Positions 1-12,680 of a stretch of DNA of 64,000 nt are shown here, one piece after another (position 1 is the stretch's first letter; every line of letters begins with the position of its first letter). Source of the DNA: Fonsecaea monophora (Eukaryota > Ascomycota > Eurotiomycetes > Chaetothyriales > Herpotrichiellaceae). The notes beneath the pieces are model-generated. The model had not been told where the DNA came from and made no database searches. It saw only the letters and a program-made list of their open reading frames with translations. A program made the translations under genes and the position numbers. Location of the stretch: the NCBI RefSeq assembly GCF_001642475.1, contig NW_019173938.1, positions 62,001 through 126,000 of the forward strand, in the 5' to 3' direction.

Positions 1-319
1 TTCACCTTGCGACGAGACGCGGATTGCGGTCAGGATGGGATCTGGTGGCTCGCGTAATGGATGGTCTTTGCCTCTCTCGCGAGTTGAAAGAATGTCACAA
101 ACGATCCTGCGGACATGGTCAGCTTAATACTTTGGTCCCTCTGGAGATCGCGATAAACCGAGAACCTCGGTCCAAATGTGGTACTTTGTGATCGATCTGG
201 TCGCTGGCAGTTGGAGACTTCCTGAGACACCATCGTGATCCAATGAGCATGTGCATACACGTCGAGGAAAGAGGTTTCCAATATTTGTTGAAGACATCGC
301 TGACGCATTTGCTGTGTAG

Positions 320-3300
320 AAACATGTCATGCCCGCAAAGTACGTTTGCCATGCCACCACCGTACCAAAGGAAGACTGCGAAACTGGATCGAGTTCTAAC
401 ATTTCCTCTGGATTAGGTACGATGCGACGCAGCGTCTCTCGGGTGAGAACTATCTATCTGCCATCGTCACCGCTGATCGTTGGTCATTGACTGTCTCTAG
501 GGTTCCATGTACAAATTGTGTTGCCTTTTCTATTGAATGCCGGATTCCCGTGCCCAAGCGGAAAAGGGCCAACGCCGCCCGTGCCAAAGATGAGGAGAGG
601 TAAGGTCATTGTCATCACTTGAACCTCCCACGAACCTCGTTTCCCAGTAACTAGCTACAGTACTCAGCAATACTGACGAGCACTGCAGTGAGGCCGGCGA
701 CTCGCAACAGGCGGCGACACCTTCCGAGCCTCGCCCCGCGCGGCCAGCACAACCAAAGCCGACTGTTGGATACAATTCACCCGATGGCATTCCGTCGACA
801 CAGATGTCAGAGGCGCAGGCCGCCCAACAAGCTGCCAACAACAGCACCATGGCACAGTTCATGAAGCCCAAATTCGCTCGAGCCCCGATTAAAGAAGCTG
901 GGCGAGTAGCCTATCTTGGAGAGTCATCAAACCTGTCACTCCTTGTCCATGACCGCCATGGCACCACAGATGTTGTTCACTATCCCTTACCGGAGAACAT
1001 TAGAGGCGCCCGCGCTCGCCTAACAGAGCCTGACCAGATGGAAATAGAGATCCTTCAGCAGAGGGGTGCATTCCTTCTCCCACCCCGTGCGCTGTGTGAC
1101 GAGCTGGTGGATGCTTACTTTCGATGGGTTGCTCCTATCGTGCCAGTCATCAATCGAAGCCGCTTCATGAAGAGATATAAGGATACCAAGAACCCACCAT
1201 CGTTGTTGCTGCTGCAGGCTATCTTGCTGGCTGGTTCCAGAGTCTGCACCAACCCGCAACTGATGGATGCAACCGGCTCGACCACGCCGGCTGCAATGAC
1301 TTTCTACAAACGGGCAAAGGCTCTATACGATGCGAATTATGAGGATGATCGCATTACCATTGTCCAGGCTTTGATTCTGATGGGCTGGTACTGGGAGGGC
1401 CCCGAAGGTAAGGCATCAGCGGCCACCGAGTTCACCGACAACCCTCGATCTAACATTGCGGCAGATGTGACAAAGAACGTCTTTTACTGGACCAGGGTCG
1501 CCATTGTGGTTGCCCAGGGGGCGGGAATGCATCGAAGGTACTTTGGAACCGTACCCCCTATTTCCGAAGCTAACTAATCGTCTTCCACAGTGTGGAAAGT
1601 TCTCAATTGAGCAGACAAGATAAGCGTTTGTGGAAGAGAGTATGGTGGTCGCTCTTTACTAGAGATCGATCAGTAGCTGTGGCTCTAGGCCGACCTGTTT
1701 CGATCAACACGGACGATTCCGACGTAGAGATGATCACCGAGGAGGATTTTATCGAAGATGAGGGCGATCCGAACAATGACTACCAGGCCGACCCGGTGCA
1801 CATTCAGTTCTTCTTGCAATATGTCAAGCTCTGCGAGATCATGGGACTTGTGCTGTCTCAGCAATACTCGGTCGCCTCAAAAGCTCGACGGACCAACGCG
1901 ATCGACCTGACTCACAGCGATATGGCTCTTGCAGACTGGCTGCAAAACTGCCCTCGTGAAGTATATTGGGAACGCTCACGCCATCATTTCTGGTCTGCGC
2001 TTCTGCACTCAAACTACTAGTAGGTGTGTCGCATCCGCAACTTGGATCATATGCTGATGATTTCCCAGTACCACCCTGTGCTTGCTGCACCGAGCCCATA
2101 TGCCGCCAGCCACTGCAAAACCCCATGACTATGAAAATGTCGACATGGCTTATCCTTCGAGGACAATTGCTTTCCAGGCTGCTGGAATGATCACTTCAAT
2201 CATGGAAAACCTTCTTGCTCACGACCAAGTCAAATACACGCCTGCTTTCATGTAAGTTGGTGATCTTAGACATTGGTACGCTCGCTAAAGCTTGTCGCAG
2301 TGTGTACAGTCTGTTCTCTGCGCTCATTATGCACGTCTACCAAATGCGTTCTTCAGTGCCGTCAGTGGTAGCTGCAAGTCAGGAGCGCATCAATGTGTGC
2401 ATGAACGCCTTAAAAGAGGTGTCGAAGGTCTGGCTAGTTGCCAAAATGGTTCACACCTTGTTTGAGTCCATTCTCGGTAACAAAGTGCTGGAGGAGAGAC
2501 TCCAAAAGGCCACCGGGAAGAAGGCTCAAAGAGCCAAAGTCAACCAACGGGATCAAGGTCAAAACCACGCCAACGGCAATTCAAATGGCATCGGAAGTGC
2601 CACCCCTGCACCCGCACCGCCGCCGGTGCCGCCGGCAAATCCAGCCAAACGCAAGTTCGACGATATCGACCTCGCCTTCAACGTTGGACCGCCTGCCCCT
2701 CAAATGTCCTACGAGCGTTCGCGGCCTCAAACCCCTGCCGTCACGCCTTCTCGCGACATACCACAACAACCACAGCACAACTTCTTGGCCTCGCCTCCAC
2801 TGCAAAATGAACAGTACTTACCTCCATCCAGGTCTCGAGGGGCGTCACGCTTACCGTCAAGAGGCCCTACGCGGGCCAACTCTCCATTTAACGGGTATTC
2901 GATCCCTGCCACACCGCCGGATCTGTTCCTAGTCACCAGAGACTCACCAAACATCTCGCAACAGCTGTGGGAGAATTTCCAGCCAGATCAGCTATTTCCT
3001 GACGGCACAATTGGGGATGTGATTGGTCTGAGCACAAGCCCCATTCTCAATCATGCGGTGGATCCTCAACTACAGCAACTACAGGGACAACAGACCGGGA
3101 TGAGCACAGGCGGACAGTCTATGCCTCATATAGATATATCAGGGCAGGGACAGCAGCAGAGTCAAGTATGGCCTCCAGGAATGCAAGGAATGATGGGTGC
3201 AGGCATGGAATTGCATGACAGTGACGGGTGGTCGACTAGTTCACTCGGGAATGCGCCAGTCGCCCCTACAACGCTCAACGTTGAAGACTGGTTCCAGTTT

Positions 3301-3348
3301 TTTGGGATCAATGGTGAAGTGGCAGGCATGAACATGGACGGAACCTAG
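320..3348 (+). CDS. Zn(2)-Cys(6) transcription factor, FarA/CTF1-like (5' end unresolved)
   Basis: Fungal transcription factor, probably nuclear. Exons I can support: 320-339, 417-442, 501-599, 689-1537, 1591-2019, 2069-2251 and 2301-3348, all in phase, giving about 883 residues. The first three exons rebuild a zinc cluster reading TCHARKVRCDAAS then VPCTNC and, six residues on, a final Cys. The first Cys must come from an upstream exon; a possible donor follows TGC-G at 27-30, but that is weak and the true start may lie off the window. A fungal-specific transcription factor domain follows (SRQDKRLWKRVWW, RDRSVAVALGRPV), then a Pro/Gln-rich tail ending in an NVEDWFQFFGING-like acidic-aromatic motif. 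The cluster spacing and this tail resemble the FarA/cutinase transcription factor 1 group, which controls fatty-acid or cutin-monomer catabolism; that assignment is from memory of the family. No target is visible nearby. Confidence 0.82.
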
Positions 3349-4875
3349 CGTGTCAGCTCAGAGTTGGTACAGTGCAAGACCCAATGCACGCACGCCGTTT
3401 CGGACACGTGATTGCCAGGGCATCTCTGCCTGGAAAAAGCCGGAGTTCAGGACATATTTCCGCCTCGAATATTGAGGGGCTTGATGAATGGAAGGGTGGA
3501 CATTGAACGATGCTATAACCATGTACAGCCATGTAGATTCAAGACGAAATGACGGGCCTGTGCGAATGTAATGATACAAAGTCTTGCACACCTTATGGGA
3601 GTATTCTCAGAAGGAAAAAATGGAGTTTCTGGAGTTGTCAAGAATTGAAGGTCTAGAACCAGGAAGATTTGGAGAGTTTCAGGTTGGTGAGGCTTCTGAT
3701 CTCCCCGGGAACCTTCGACACAGATCACTCAGCCATGCGTTCGTTGAAAGCAGAGAGACTTTCCTTTTCATCTGAGCCCCATTCAGCTCGCATGCTAGAG
3801 TCCATGCTATTATTCGCTCGCTTCGAACTTCTCGCAAGAGGCTTAGTTTGCCCAGTTGCGCGGATTCAGATGATTGGCGCAGTCTGACTGGTTCTGTGGG
3901 TTTTGACCTGAGTTGAATGGAAAGTTACTGAACGTGTGAGTGCTTGGCCCTCTGTTTGATTGGGTTCAACTCACCTATATTGAGAGTAAAGTGAGCGTTT
4001 TATTGGGAGCCTTGATGCCTGGGCTGACATTTTGAAGGTACCTTGTACTTGTTAGGTTTTCTGTGCGTTACATCCCACCCGAAGAAGCCAAAAACACAGC
4101 CCGCTGGTGTTGTTGTGTGACAGCCTCCTACGCAATATCCCGACGAGCAGGTGCTCTGTACCTACACACCTATGGTAGCATGAACCATGGCCCCCTCCCT
4201 CCCTCCCCGCGGAATTCTAATCGAATAGCCCCCCTCTCGCATCTTTTCTTTTTCCACCCACCTGACGAGGAATGACGAACGCGTTCCTTTCCAAGGAAAC
4301 AGCCGCGACGGCATGGCGCAGTCTGCGCGGTATTAGCCTGAATAATAGTGGAATGTGACTGGATCAGGCAACTCTACGAACGAGGTGGAGAACAAGAACA
4401 CACAGAGTTAGGGACAAGTTCTGGGTCTCGGGTCTAGGCCCTTGAGGCCGTTTTCATCATCACCGTCATGGGTGATTTTGAATTTCTGATGCGACATCTC
4501 TCATTCATACAATACTACTACAACACCAAAATAACGGTGCGGAGGGGTGGATATTTCTATAGAAAGAAACATGGGGTGGAAAGTCACTCGTTGTGATGGG
4601 GGAGAGTGTGTGGATACTGAGCATATTCTGTCAGTAAAGTGAGTTGGTACAAAGAAGCCCTCTTGTCTATAAAGACCTGTTGGTGTATCGAGACATTCAG
4701 CAACACAAGAGATCATCCAGCTTTATCAATCAAGAGACACAGAAGAACAACACTTCATCAGGACACATACTTGGAAAGTACGCAAAACAATCGCACTCAA
4801 ACACGCACATATACTTTTCAAACTTCCAACCTTCACACTTATTTGCCCTTTGTTGACTTGACAAAATCCATCACA
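3349..4875. other. Intergenic region
   Basis: About 1.5 kb without a convincing gene. It holds the 3' flank of the FarA-like regulator and the promoter and 5' leader of the next gene. A pyrimidine-rich tract (CCCTCCCTCCCTCCCC) lies near 4193-4208. Short ORFs here lack recognisable protein features. Confidence 0.6.
4668..4674 (+). promoter_or_regulatory. TATA-like element of the Ser-rich orphan gene
   Basis: TATAAAG lies about 200 nt upstream of the ATG at 4876, a plausible distance for a fungal TATA box with an A/C-rich leader. Sequence match only. Confidence 0.35.
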
Positions 4876-5583
4876 ATGTCAGCAGCGGTCCTCTCAATGT
4901 CCATTGCACCTGTCATCGTCTCAAGCACGACGGGAACCACGATGCAAGCCCTCGATAATCTGGCGGGTCAACCCTCCGGCATGGCCACCATGATGGCAGC
5001 GCACTCCGACCAGAAGACCGCAAGCAAGAAGAGGCATTGGTGGTCGCGATTCCGACGGGGCAGACCGTGCCGCGAGATGAAGACACTGGACACGGCGCAC
5101 CCGAGCCGCAGCTCAAGCTGTGGTCCGACACCACTCGACGACGACATGTTCCCCAGGAGGATTCACACCAACACTTCTTCCCAATCCGCGCCTTCGCTGC
5201 GCATGCACCGGACCCGGGATAGCTTCGGCGACGAGGATGACACCATGACGAAGCCGCCCGTCGAGATCACCATCACCGGTCCGGACTCGACCCTGGCTTC
5301 CAGAATCGAGTCTTCCTCGCGAGACAGCTGCAGCAGCGGCAACAGCGTCACTTCGGACATCTCGCGCAGCAGCACAACCGACAGTGTCTGCTCGAGCATG
5401 TCATCGATATTCGAGAGCAGAGGCCGCACCTCTTCTGGGCGAGGGAAACGGCAAGAAGCTCTGGGCACCAAGGCCATGACGAAGGAACAGAGCAAGTTGG
5501 CAAAGTATCGCGCACGACAGGATCTCTATCAAGATCGCTCGCTCGATACCCTGCTGTTGGCCAACGCTTTCATCGTCATGTAG
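4876..5583 (+). CDS. Ser-rich orphan protein, 235 aa
   Basis: Single-exon gene. I chose the ATG at 4876 because it follows an A/C-rich leader (ATCACAATGTC) typical of well-expressed fungal genes; the frame stays open upstream, but those codons read like leader sequence. The protein is basic and low-complexity: a small hydrophobic/Thr-rich start, a basic patch KKRHWWSRFRRGR near residue 50, a long Ser/Thr/Asp-rich middle, and a conserved-looking end (SKLAKYRARQDLYQDRSLDTLLLANAFIVM region, last 30 residues). There is no signal peptide, membrane span or known domain, so I assign no function. The middle resembles disordered, phosphorylation-prone regions. It could be a lineage-restricted regulator or scaffold. 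Confidence 0.65.
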   Translation: MSAAVLSMSIAPVIVSSTTGTTMQALDNLAGQPSGMATMMAAHSDQKTASKKRHWWSRFRRGRPCREMKTLDTAHPSRSSSCGPTPLDDDMFPRRIHTNTSSQSAPSLRMHRTRDSFGDEDDTMTKPPVEITITGPDSTLASRIESSSRDSCSSGNSVTSDISRSSTTDSVCSSMSSIFESRGRTSSGRGKRQEALGTKAMTKEQSKLAKYRARQDLYQDRSLDTLLLANAFIVM

Positions 5584-5865
5584 ATATTGGATACATGGTC
5601 GCGTTACCTGTTCTTTGTCGATCACTTATCTATTGTCAGTCGGGAGTTTGGAAATAGCAAAGCATGGACGAGGCGTTTGGGTGCCTGATCTCTCCACACA
5701 TACAGGTATAGGCATACAGGACAATAAATTCATCCCAGCGAGGGATTTTATGACTTACCCGGACCGTTTTTCGCCAAATATTCCTTATGGTTGCTGGTCT
5801 TGCCGTGATCTGTGCTGTCTCTTTCCTTTGAGGAAACGTGGGATGGATCTCATCGTTTTCATGTT

Positions 5866-7858
5866 TCACGTCCTCAGCACCTTCGGTATCGTCGCCGCAC
5901 TGCATCTGGCAAAGGCGTCCACCATGCCCTCCATACCGGGCCATTGCTCTTTGCACCAGGAAAGTAGTACCAGGCAGTCGTTGGACAGACCAAGCAGGTC
6001 AGAGAAGTCGAGCTTCGGCTCTCCATTGCTCCCAATCTCCACGTCCCGATGTGCTTCGGGAGTGAGAGGGGAGGGCGTTCGGATCTCAACAACCGCAGCA
6101 GCGGGCTCGAGAGAGAGAAGAGCGTAGGATATGAGTGTCATACCTGCTTGGAAGACCGAATACGCGACGAGGAAAGTGATGGGGAAGATGGAAACCGGGG
6201 ATTTGGATGTCGTCGTCGAGCGGATAATGAGGGTGTACAGCCTCAGCAGCATCTTCGAGGAGTGGTAGGGTTCCGAACCGATGGTAATCGGTGGGTTCGA
6301 CCGGGTCAAATTCTGTTGTGATGGATCGTTGTTCCACCGAACGGCGCCAAGCGCCTCAAGAAGATGGCGCTGGAAGAGGAAGAGAACCGACGAGTGATAC
6401 ATGATGTCGCGTGTGACCTCGCTCACCCCTGCGACATTCTGGCTGTCGTTGATGTAGGGTCTTTGGCTGTGATTCTGGTACCATTGTCGCAACGCGGCGT
6501 GTTGCTCGAGGAACCAGCTCGGCTGTGGAAGCGGGCTGCTGGCCGAAAGGTATATCTCCGTGTATATCTCTGATCGAAGGAACATTAGATGAAATCCATG
6601 AGCCGCCGAGGCCTTTTGTCTCGATTCGTCGTCCAAAAGCGTCGGGTCTGTGAGTACGGTCGGATACTCTGTGGTGATGATAGAAGTGGGCAGATCTGAC
6701 GGTCGACCGAAACATTGCCCTACCAACCGTTCGATGGAGTAGAGGCTCCAGAACGCTGTTCGCCTCCAGGTCTTTTCATCTTCGCTCTCCAATGCTGAGT
6801 GACCCTGCTCGGTGTGGTAGCCCAGCTGTATGCTCAAGCGGCAGGCAAAGTCGAGAATCTTCCAGATATTGCCTTTGCGGGGGTTAAAGAGGCAGTAAAT
6901 CACGAGGAGGAGGAGCGCTTCGAGGGACTGCAGTGACACCTCGGCCGTGACTTCTTCAACATACCTCACTGCCTGCGCATAGAACTGATTGCCGTACGCC
7001 ACGAGGCTGGGACTGTGCCGTGCCTTGGCGGCGCAGGAGATGGAGCACATCATGGCGATACGGAAGCATTGGTATTTTTCGGTCCGCTGCAGCTTCTCTG
7101 CGTCGAACTCCAGGGCTCCGCTCGTGGCCAGGAATCGATCAATGTCCTTTTCGAGGTGAGTCCCGACGATGCACGGATGGATCACATTGATGGACGCCAT
7201 GTAGTCCGTGATAAGGGACTGGACAAAGTCCCTTCCCGTATCAAAGACCGCTGTGGGGGCCACGGCATCCAAGTCTCGATCATGGCCGTCTTGTGGCGAA
7301 AGCAGAGGCTCCAACGGGTCCGAAGGCGTGAAGAGCTTCTTGTCGGAGGCCAGCGCGAGAACCTCGACTGCAAGCGCAAATACTGAACTTGAACCGTAGA
7401 ACCGGGACGTCAAGCCATTGACGCTGGGGACGGGAAAATGGTTGTTGAAGTCTCCCCCGAGGTCAGTATCGGCTATTGATTCCGCGAGAGACGGAGATGC
7501 TCTTGGCATGTGATGCGCCTCCAAGCCACCTGGAACGTTCTCGGAAAGGTCTTGTCGGCCTGCATCTGCCCCTTGTGTGACGGTGGCGTATTTTGCCTTG
7601 AGGCTGTCCAGACGTGTGACGAGAGACTGGATATACCTAACTCAAGTCAGAGACAGGGCCAATCATTCACTGTGCCAGAGTCAGAGCCACGTACTTCCGT
7701 GACAACGTCTGCTGTAGTGCGTGATCGAAAATGGTACAGTCGACGTCTGCACTCTGGCAAAGACGACAGGCCGGCATTTGGGGGTCACATCTCTTCCTCA
7801 GCCGCCGACACCGCTGACAAGACGGCAGCGACTGCAGCGCGTAGTCTAGTTCCTCCAT
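5866..7858 (-). CDS. Zn(2)-Cys(6) fungal-type transcription factor, 644 aa
   Basis: Two exons, 7858-7695 and 7636-5866, with a 58-nt GT-AG intron; the join gives LSRK-YIQSLVTRLDSL. Zinc cluster Cys at residues 14, 17, 24, 31, 34 and 41 (C-x2-C-x6-C-x6-C-x2-C-x6-C), followed by a short coiled linker and a Fungal_trans-type domain with GNIWKILDFACRLSIQLGYH and WSLYSIERLVGQCFGRPSDLP-like segments, the usual 'SIERL-GRP' hallmark. It is divergently transcribed from the NCS1 permease at 8853, so it may control that gene; this is a positional inference. Its ligand is not evident. Confidence 0.9.
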
Positions 7859-8852
7859 GAGTCTGTAGCGGTTCTCGTCCGGACAAAAGTCTGCTCATCT
7901 CCGTGATAGAAGTTGTCCGAATATTTGCATGAGTAATGAACAAAGATACTCTCATCGGTCCTCATACCAGAGTGTCTTGGTTATCAAGTTATCAAGATAT
8001 CAGACTGATTGGGACTAGCCCACCCCACCGGGCTCTCCGGGCCGGCAGTCACGTGAAGACACTAATTTGGATTAAGAAACATTGCCGACTACAGGTTTCT
8101 TGGCCCTTTTGTTCCCCCCCGAATCTCTCGCTGCGTTTTTCCTCCGCTCTCAATGCCGTTCGCAATTCTTCCCCGTCGACAACAGCAATATACTTTGCCT
8201 CTACCAACTCTATCCTGTCGAAGCTCAGCGCCAGTGCTGCTCTTGGTATATAAAGACACGTAGGAGAACCGCGCCAGGACTATGGGAGGACAAGCACTCT
8301 TTGACCTGCCAAGCTTTCGCGAATGTCCTAGATCGGTGCTTATCACCAATACTCCTTTATCTACCCCATCTCGGTTGGCAGGCGAGCTAAAAAGATAAGT
8401 CCATGGGAGGCCTTCGATGTTTCATTGGTGTAAAGGGTCGTGAGCGCGTCTAGGGGAAACCCAGTCGCCCGTCCCTTTTTGACTGAATGCATAACCATGA
8501 CTACTGTCTAACAACCTGCACGGTAGGCCCATGGTGCCAAATCTGTCGACCGACATTGAAGGAGTCGCGCTTCAAGCACAAACGGTCTGGGCGGTCGGGG
8601 AGTTGCTCAGTAGTGCAGAAGAATCCTAGAACAAGACTTCCTCCAGCCTCCGCACCGTGGTTGCTTCGGACATTCACGACCTATCCCCAGATAAGCTACA
8701 AAGCAACACTCTCAGTTATTTTCTTTGCAGAGTTACCACTTCTATATTACAAGTCCAGGGCATGGCCATTCTAAAGGTCTCCTTCTCGGAAGAGGCTCTT
8801 GCTGTTTGCGATTCCTGCTCAGTTTTCACCTCGTGATAACTTGCTGACAGCT
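7859..8852. promoter_or_regulatory. Divergent intergenic region, regulator / NCS1 permease
   Basis: 994 nt shared by the upstream ends of the minus-strand regulator and the plus-strand permease. It contains TCACGTGA (about 8049-8056), an E-box-like palindrome, and TATATAAAG at 8247-8255. The latter is about 600 nt before the permease ATG, so it implies a long leader or is fortuitous. No ORF here looks coding. Confidence 0.5.
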
Positions 8853-10697
8853 ATGTCCTCGGTGAAGATGGATGCCACGGGGTCCTCGACGCCGATCGCG
8901 GATGAAGAGAAATTGTCCATGCAGGCGGACCAACACCCTGCCGAGTCATCATTTGCAGAGCTGGGGACAGTGGACGCCGTTGGAAATGACGGCCCGAAAA
9001 CGTCGTGGCAGAAGTTCACGAACTGGATGGAAACTCGCGCCCGCGTGGAAGCTCGCGGCATCGAACGCGTGCCGGAGTCCGGTCGTCAACGCAAGGCTAC
9101 GATGAGGGACTTCTTCCAAATCGGCATCGTCTGGTTCTCAGCCAACTGTACAGCCAACAATATGACAGTCGGGGTTCTTGGGCCGATCGAGTTCGACCTG
9201 GGCCTGAAGGACGCGATGCTGTAAGATTTGGCACTTTGGGGGTCAAGACACGTGCACGCGCTAACTGTGAGACCAGTATCTGCGCCTTTGGAAACATATT
9301 TGGTGCCATGTGCACCGCATATATTGGTACATTCGGACCAATGTCTGGTAACCGAACTTTAGTATGTCTCCCTCCTTCGACTTCCTTCTTCAAACTTGAT
9401 CTTATATAACGTTGAAACTAATATGGTCACCAGGTCAACGCACGCTACACAATGGGATGGTACCCATCTCGACTAGCCGCTCTCTTCAATGTTGTCGTCC
9501 AGATCGGGTGGGGTCTGGTTGACTGTCTGGTCGCTGGCTTAATCCTGTCCGCTGTAAATGGCGGAGGCATGACTGTCATTGTCGGCGTTATCGTTGCAGC
9601 ACTGGGAACCTGGCTCATCATCACATTCGGAATCCAGTGGTTCCATATCTATGAGAGGTGTGTGGGGTTCAAGCTCAACACATCCCGGACGTGTATACTG
9701 ACGGTGTCTCAGATATGCCTGGCTTCCACAAGTCTGTATCCTATTCATCATGGTCGGAACGGCTGGCCCGCTGTTCGACACCAGCTCGGCTAGCGCAGGC
9801 GAAGGTTCTGTCCTTTCCGGCCACCAGTTGACTTACTTCTTCCTCAGCGCCTCCGGTGCCCTCGGCTGGTCCGCGTGTGCGTGTGATTTCTTCGTCTACT
9901 TTCCCCCGAAGACTTCACGTTGGCAAATCTTCCTTTGGACGACTGTGGGTCTCGCTTTGGGCAAGATGTTCCCCGAGTTGATCGGTATCGGCCTTGGGAG
10001 TGGCCTAACCAAGAACCCAGCATGGAAAGCTGCCTTTGCGAAGTCCGCTGGGGCTTTGTATGTCGAAGGCCTCGCGCCATTGAACCAGTTCGGCAAATTC
10101 TGCGCAGTCCTTCTGGCTTTGGGAATCGTCGCCAACAACGTCGCAGGAATCTACGCTGGTGCCCTGTCATTCCAGTTGCTTGACCCGCGATTTGCTCGCT
10201 TACCCCGTGTTTTCTGGTGTACCGTCTCCACCATCATCTTCACTGTGACCGCCATCGCGGGTCGCGCCCACTTGCTTCAGATCTTCATCAACTTCCTCTC
10301 CCTGATCGGGTACTGGACCATCATCTGGATCACCATGACACTGGAAGAGGAACTGCTTTTCCGCAGGAAACGTGGCTGGTACGACTGGAGCGCCTGGAAT
10401 ACTCGCGAGCTTCTCCCAATTGGGCTTGCCGCATTTACAACTTTCGTGATCGGATGGGTTGGGGCTGTCCTGTGCATGGACCAAGACTATTACACGGGTC
10501 CGATCGCGTCTTTGATCGGAGATGGTGCTGATGTAAGTCTCCTGTCCACACCTTTCTGCGAGTGTTGATTTTCCTGTCCGGCTTCAGCATCGTGACTAAC
10601 TCTTATTCTCTAGATCGGCCTTCCTGTAGCTGCATCATGGACAGCTGTCATCTACCCTGGTTTGAGATACCTAGAACTGAAGTACATTGGGCGATGA
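8853..10697 (+). CDS. NCS1-family purine/cytosine permease, 526 aa
   Basis: Exons 8853-9220, 9277-9361, 9434-9657, 9713-10532 and 10614-10697; summed length is a multiple of three. After a polar N-terminus come about 12 hydrophobic segments. Family features include WFSANCTANNMTVGVLGP near the first span, GTFGPMSGNRTLVNARYTMGWYPSRLAALFNVV, a FFLSASGALGWSACACDFFVYFP stretch, and the C-terminal DIGLPVAASWTAVIYPGLRYLELKY. These match fungal FcyB/Fcy2-like proton symporters for cytosine, purines or related bases in the plasma membrane. NCS1 members can also carry hydantoins, allantoin or vitamins, so the substrate is open. It is divergent from the regulator at 5866-7858. Confidence 0.92.
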
Positions 10698-11070
10698 GTC
10701 TTTGAACATGGGTCGTGAGGGATTTTCTGAGGGAAACGTTGCAGGGGTTCTTGGACAGTAACAAGAGATCGAGAGTATGTTTGACATCTTTTCAGTACCA
10801 TGTTATACTAAATATACATATCTGTACTTGGATGTATGAGATGGCTCCGCAGTAGAGTGAGTGACAGACCATAATCGTCTGTCCAGGATTCAAAATTCAA
10901 ACTATAGTATCACATTTCCTTTGGTTTCCTTCTTGTTCTCGCTCTTTGATTTTCACAAGCATCCATTGAATGCGACGTTGAGAAAGTATTGGTATGTCAT
11001 GACTTCGGTGGCATAAATTATGTATACGAAACATCGAAGGATTCGTCCCTGGTCAGGTGTCTGTTGTCCA
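10698..11070. other. Convergent 3' intergenic region
   Basis: 373 nt between the 3' end of the permease (+) and the 3' end of the FAD monooxygenase (-). A/T-rich (e.g. ATACTAAATATACATA near 10803), consistent with 3' processing signals. No gene seen. Confidence 0.5.
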
Positions 11071-12680
11071 CTACAGTCGTGCACTTGTCACTAGGCCCGA
11101 GCGGAGTTTCTGTGAGTCTGAGCAAGTAGCAAGCCTTGTATCAGCATCTGCTTCTACCTGAAGCAAGGCCCAACATCTCTCTACATCCAACTCGCAGTCG
11201 TACTCGAATAACCACTTTCCAACCCCACCACTTCTCCAAGCGAACGGATCATCCCCTTGCCTCAGTCCGTGGGGCACTGCGCCATGGCCTTGAGTGTGAT
11301 ATGCGTCCTCGAATGCCTTCATCTTTTGGTCCCGCTCTCTCTGCTCCGGACCGTCTGGAAGGTGATACAGATACTGGCTCTCGTATGCCTTCTCGACGAC
11401 ACGCTGGGTGCGTGGTTTGCGACACATCTCGTACACTCTCAGGGCGTGTAGCTTCTCTTGAGGTGTGGCGGCAGAGGTTATCCGTGAGAGGCAGAGGCCT
11501 AGTACCGCAGCGTCTTCGATGGCCATGCCGGCGCCGCTAGCGAGGTAAGGGAGAGTGGCGTGGACGGAATCGCCGAGTAGGACAAACGCTCCGCTGGGGT
11601 GGTACCAGGACGGGGAACTCGGGGTGGGTGTTCGGGTACAGAGGCGCCACTTCTTGACTTGCGAACAAGTGGACAGAATTTTGCGGACCCTAATGTTGAG
11701 TGTGAGTGGTTGCTCCAACGTGCATATGTGCTGCTGGCCAGGTGGAGCCTGCTGCAGCTACAGGGCTTGCCTTACCTGGGATCCCAATCCTTGAACAAAG
11801 CTTGCATGACCTCGACGTTCCCTTCCTGCGTGACAACATCGTCCGGTATATCATCGGGCACCAGGAGCACCATATTGAACTGTTTACCTCCTCTTAGGAC
11901 ATACGACACGACGTGGCATTCGGGTCCGATCCAGTAGTTGACCTGCGGATCCAGCACGAAATCTCTCAGTTCTGGATCCTTCAGCATATCGTCGGTGTTG
12001 AGGAGCACTCTGTACGCCATATCGCCCGATTTAGCAGGAGGGTCGTTTCTGCCAACCAGAAGATTCCGACAGTGGCTTCTGACGCCGTCCGCGCCGACGA
12101 CGAGATCGGCGTCCATGTGAGTGCAGACCTCTTGTTCGCCGTTTTGGACAACCACCGTCGCATGACTTCCGTCCGCTGCGATCCTGACATCGGTGACTCG
12201 TGAATTTGCCCGCACCTCGGCACCGAGTTCCACCGCTCTGTCCCAGAGACATTGATGCAGACTGACGCGATGCAGGTCCCAGTACGGACTTCCCCATTCC
12301 TCGCGCGTAGACTTGTGGATATCCCATGTTGAGATGGTCTCGCCTCGCCATCCGATCATGTTGCAGAGCCGCGGCGTCGTGGCACACTGGCTGAGTTGTT
12401 CACCCATACCCCAAGAGATGAGGACTCGGGACGAGTTCGCCAACGTCTGGAGACCTGCGCCGATCTCGCCCATTGCGGTTGCGGATTCTAGCACGGTGAC
12501 TTCATGGCCAGCAAGCCTGCATGATATGGCCGTCGCGAGCCCACCAAGCCCAGCGCCAACGACGATGATCTAGATGCGTGTTAGGTGGTGTACGGTGCAC
12601 AGGGGGAAGTGCCTTACCTTCAGCCTGTCACCTGCATTCCGCTCGATCTGCTTTCGCAGGGGTACGGATGAGAAGTTCAT
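11071..12680 (-). CDS. FAD-dependent monooxygenase, salicylate-hydroxylase-like, 491 aa
   Basis: Exons 12680-12618, 12569-11776 and 11689-11071 (introns 48 and 86 nt). Group A flavoprotein hydroxylase: dinucleotide-binding motif IIVVGAGLGGLATAISCRL starting near residue 22, an acidic residue in EVTVLE, the DG motif LVVGADGVRS, and the GD motif GDSVHATLPYLASGAGMAIEDA. This family uses NAD(P)H and O2 to hydroxylate aromatic acids, often with decarboxylation (salicylate, 6-hydroxynicotinate). The last residues are TSARL; ARL is a peroxisomal PTS1-type tripeptide. Its neighbour three genes away is an ACMSD-like decarboxylase, which fits aromatic-acid breakdown. Substrate unknown. Confidence 0.9.
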
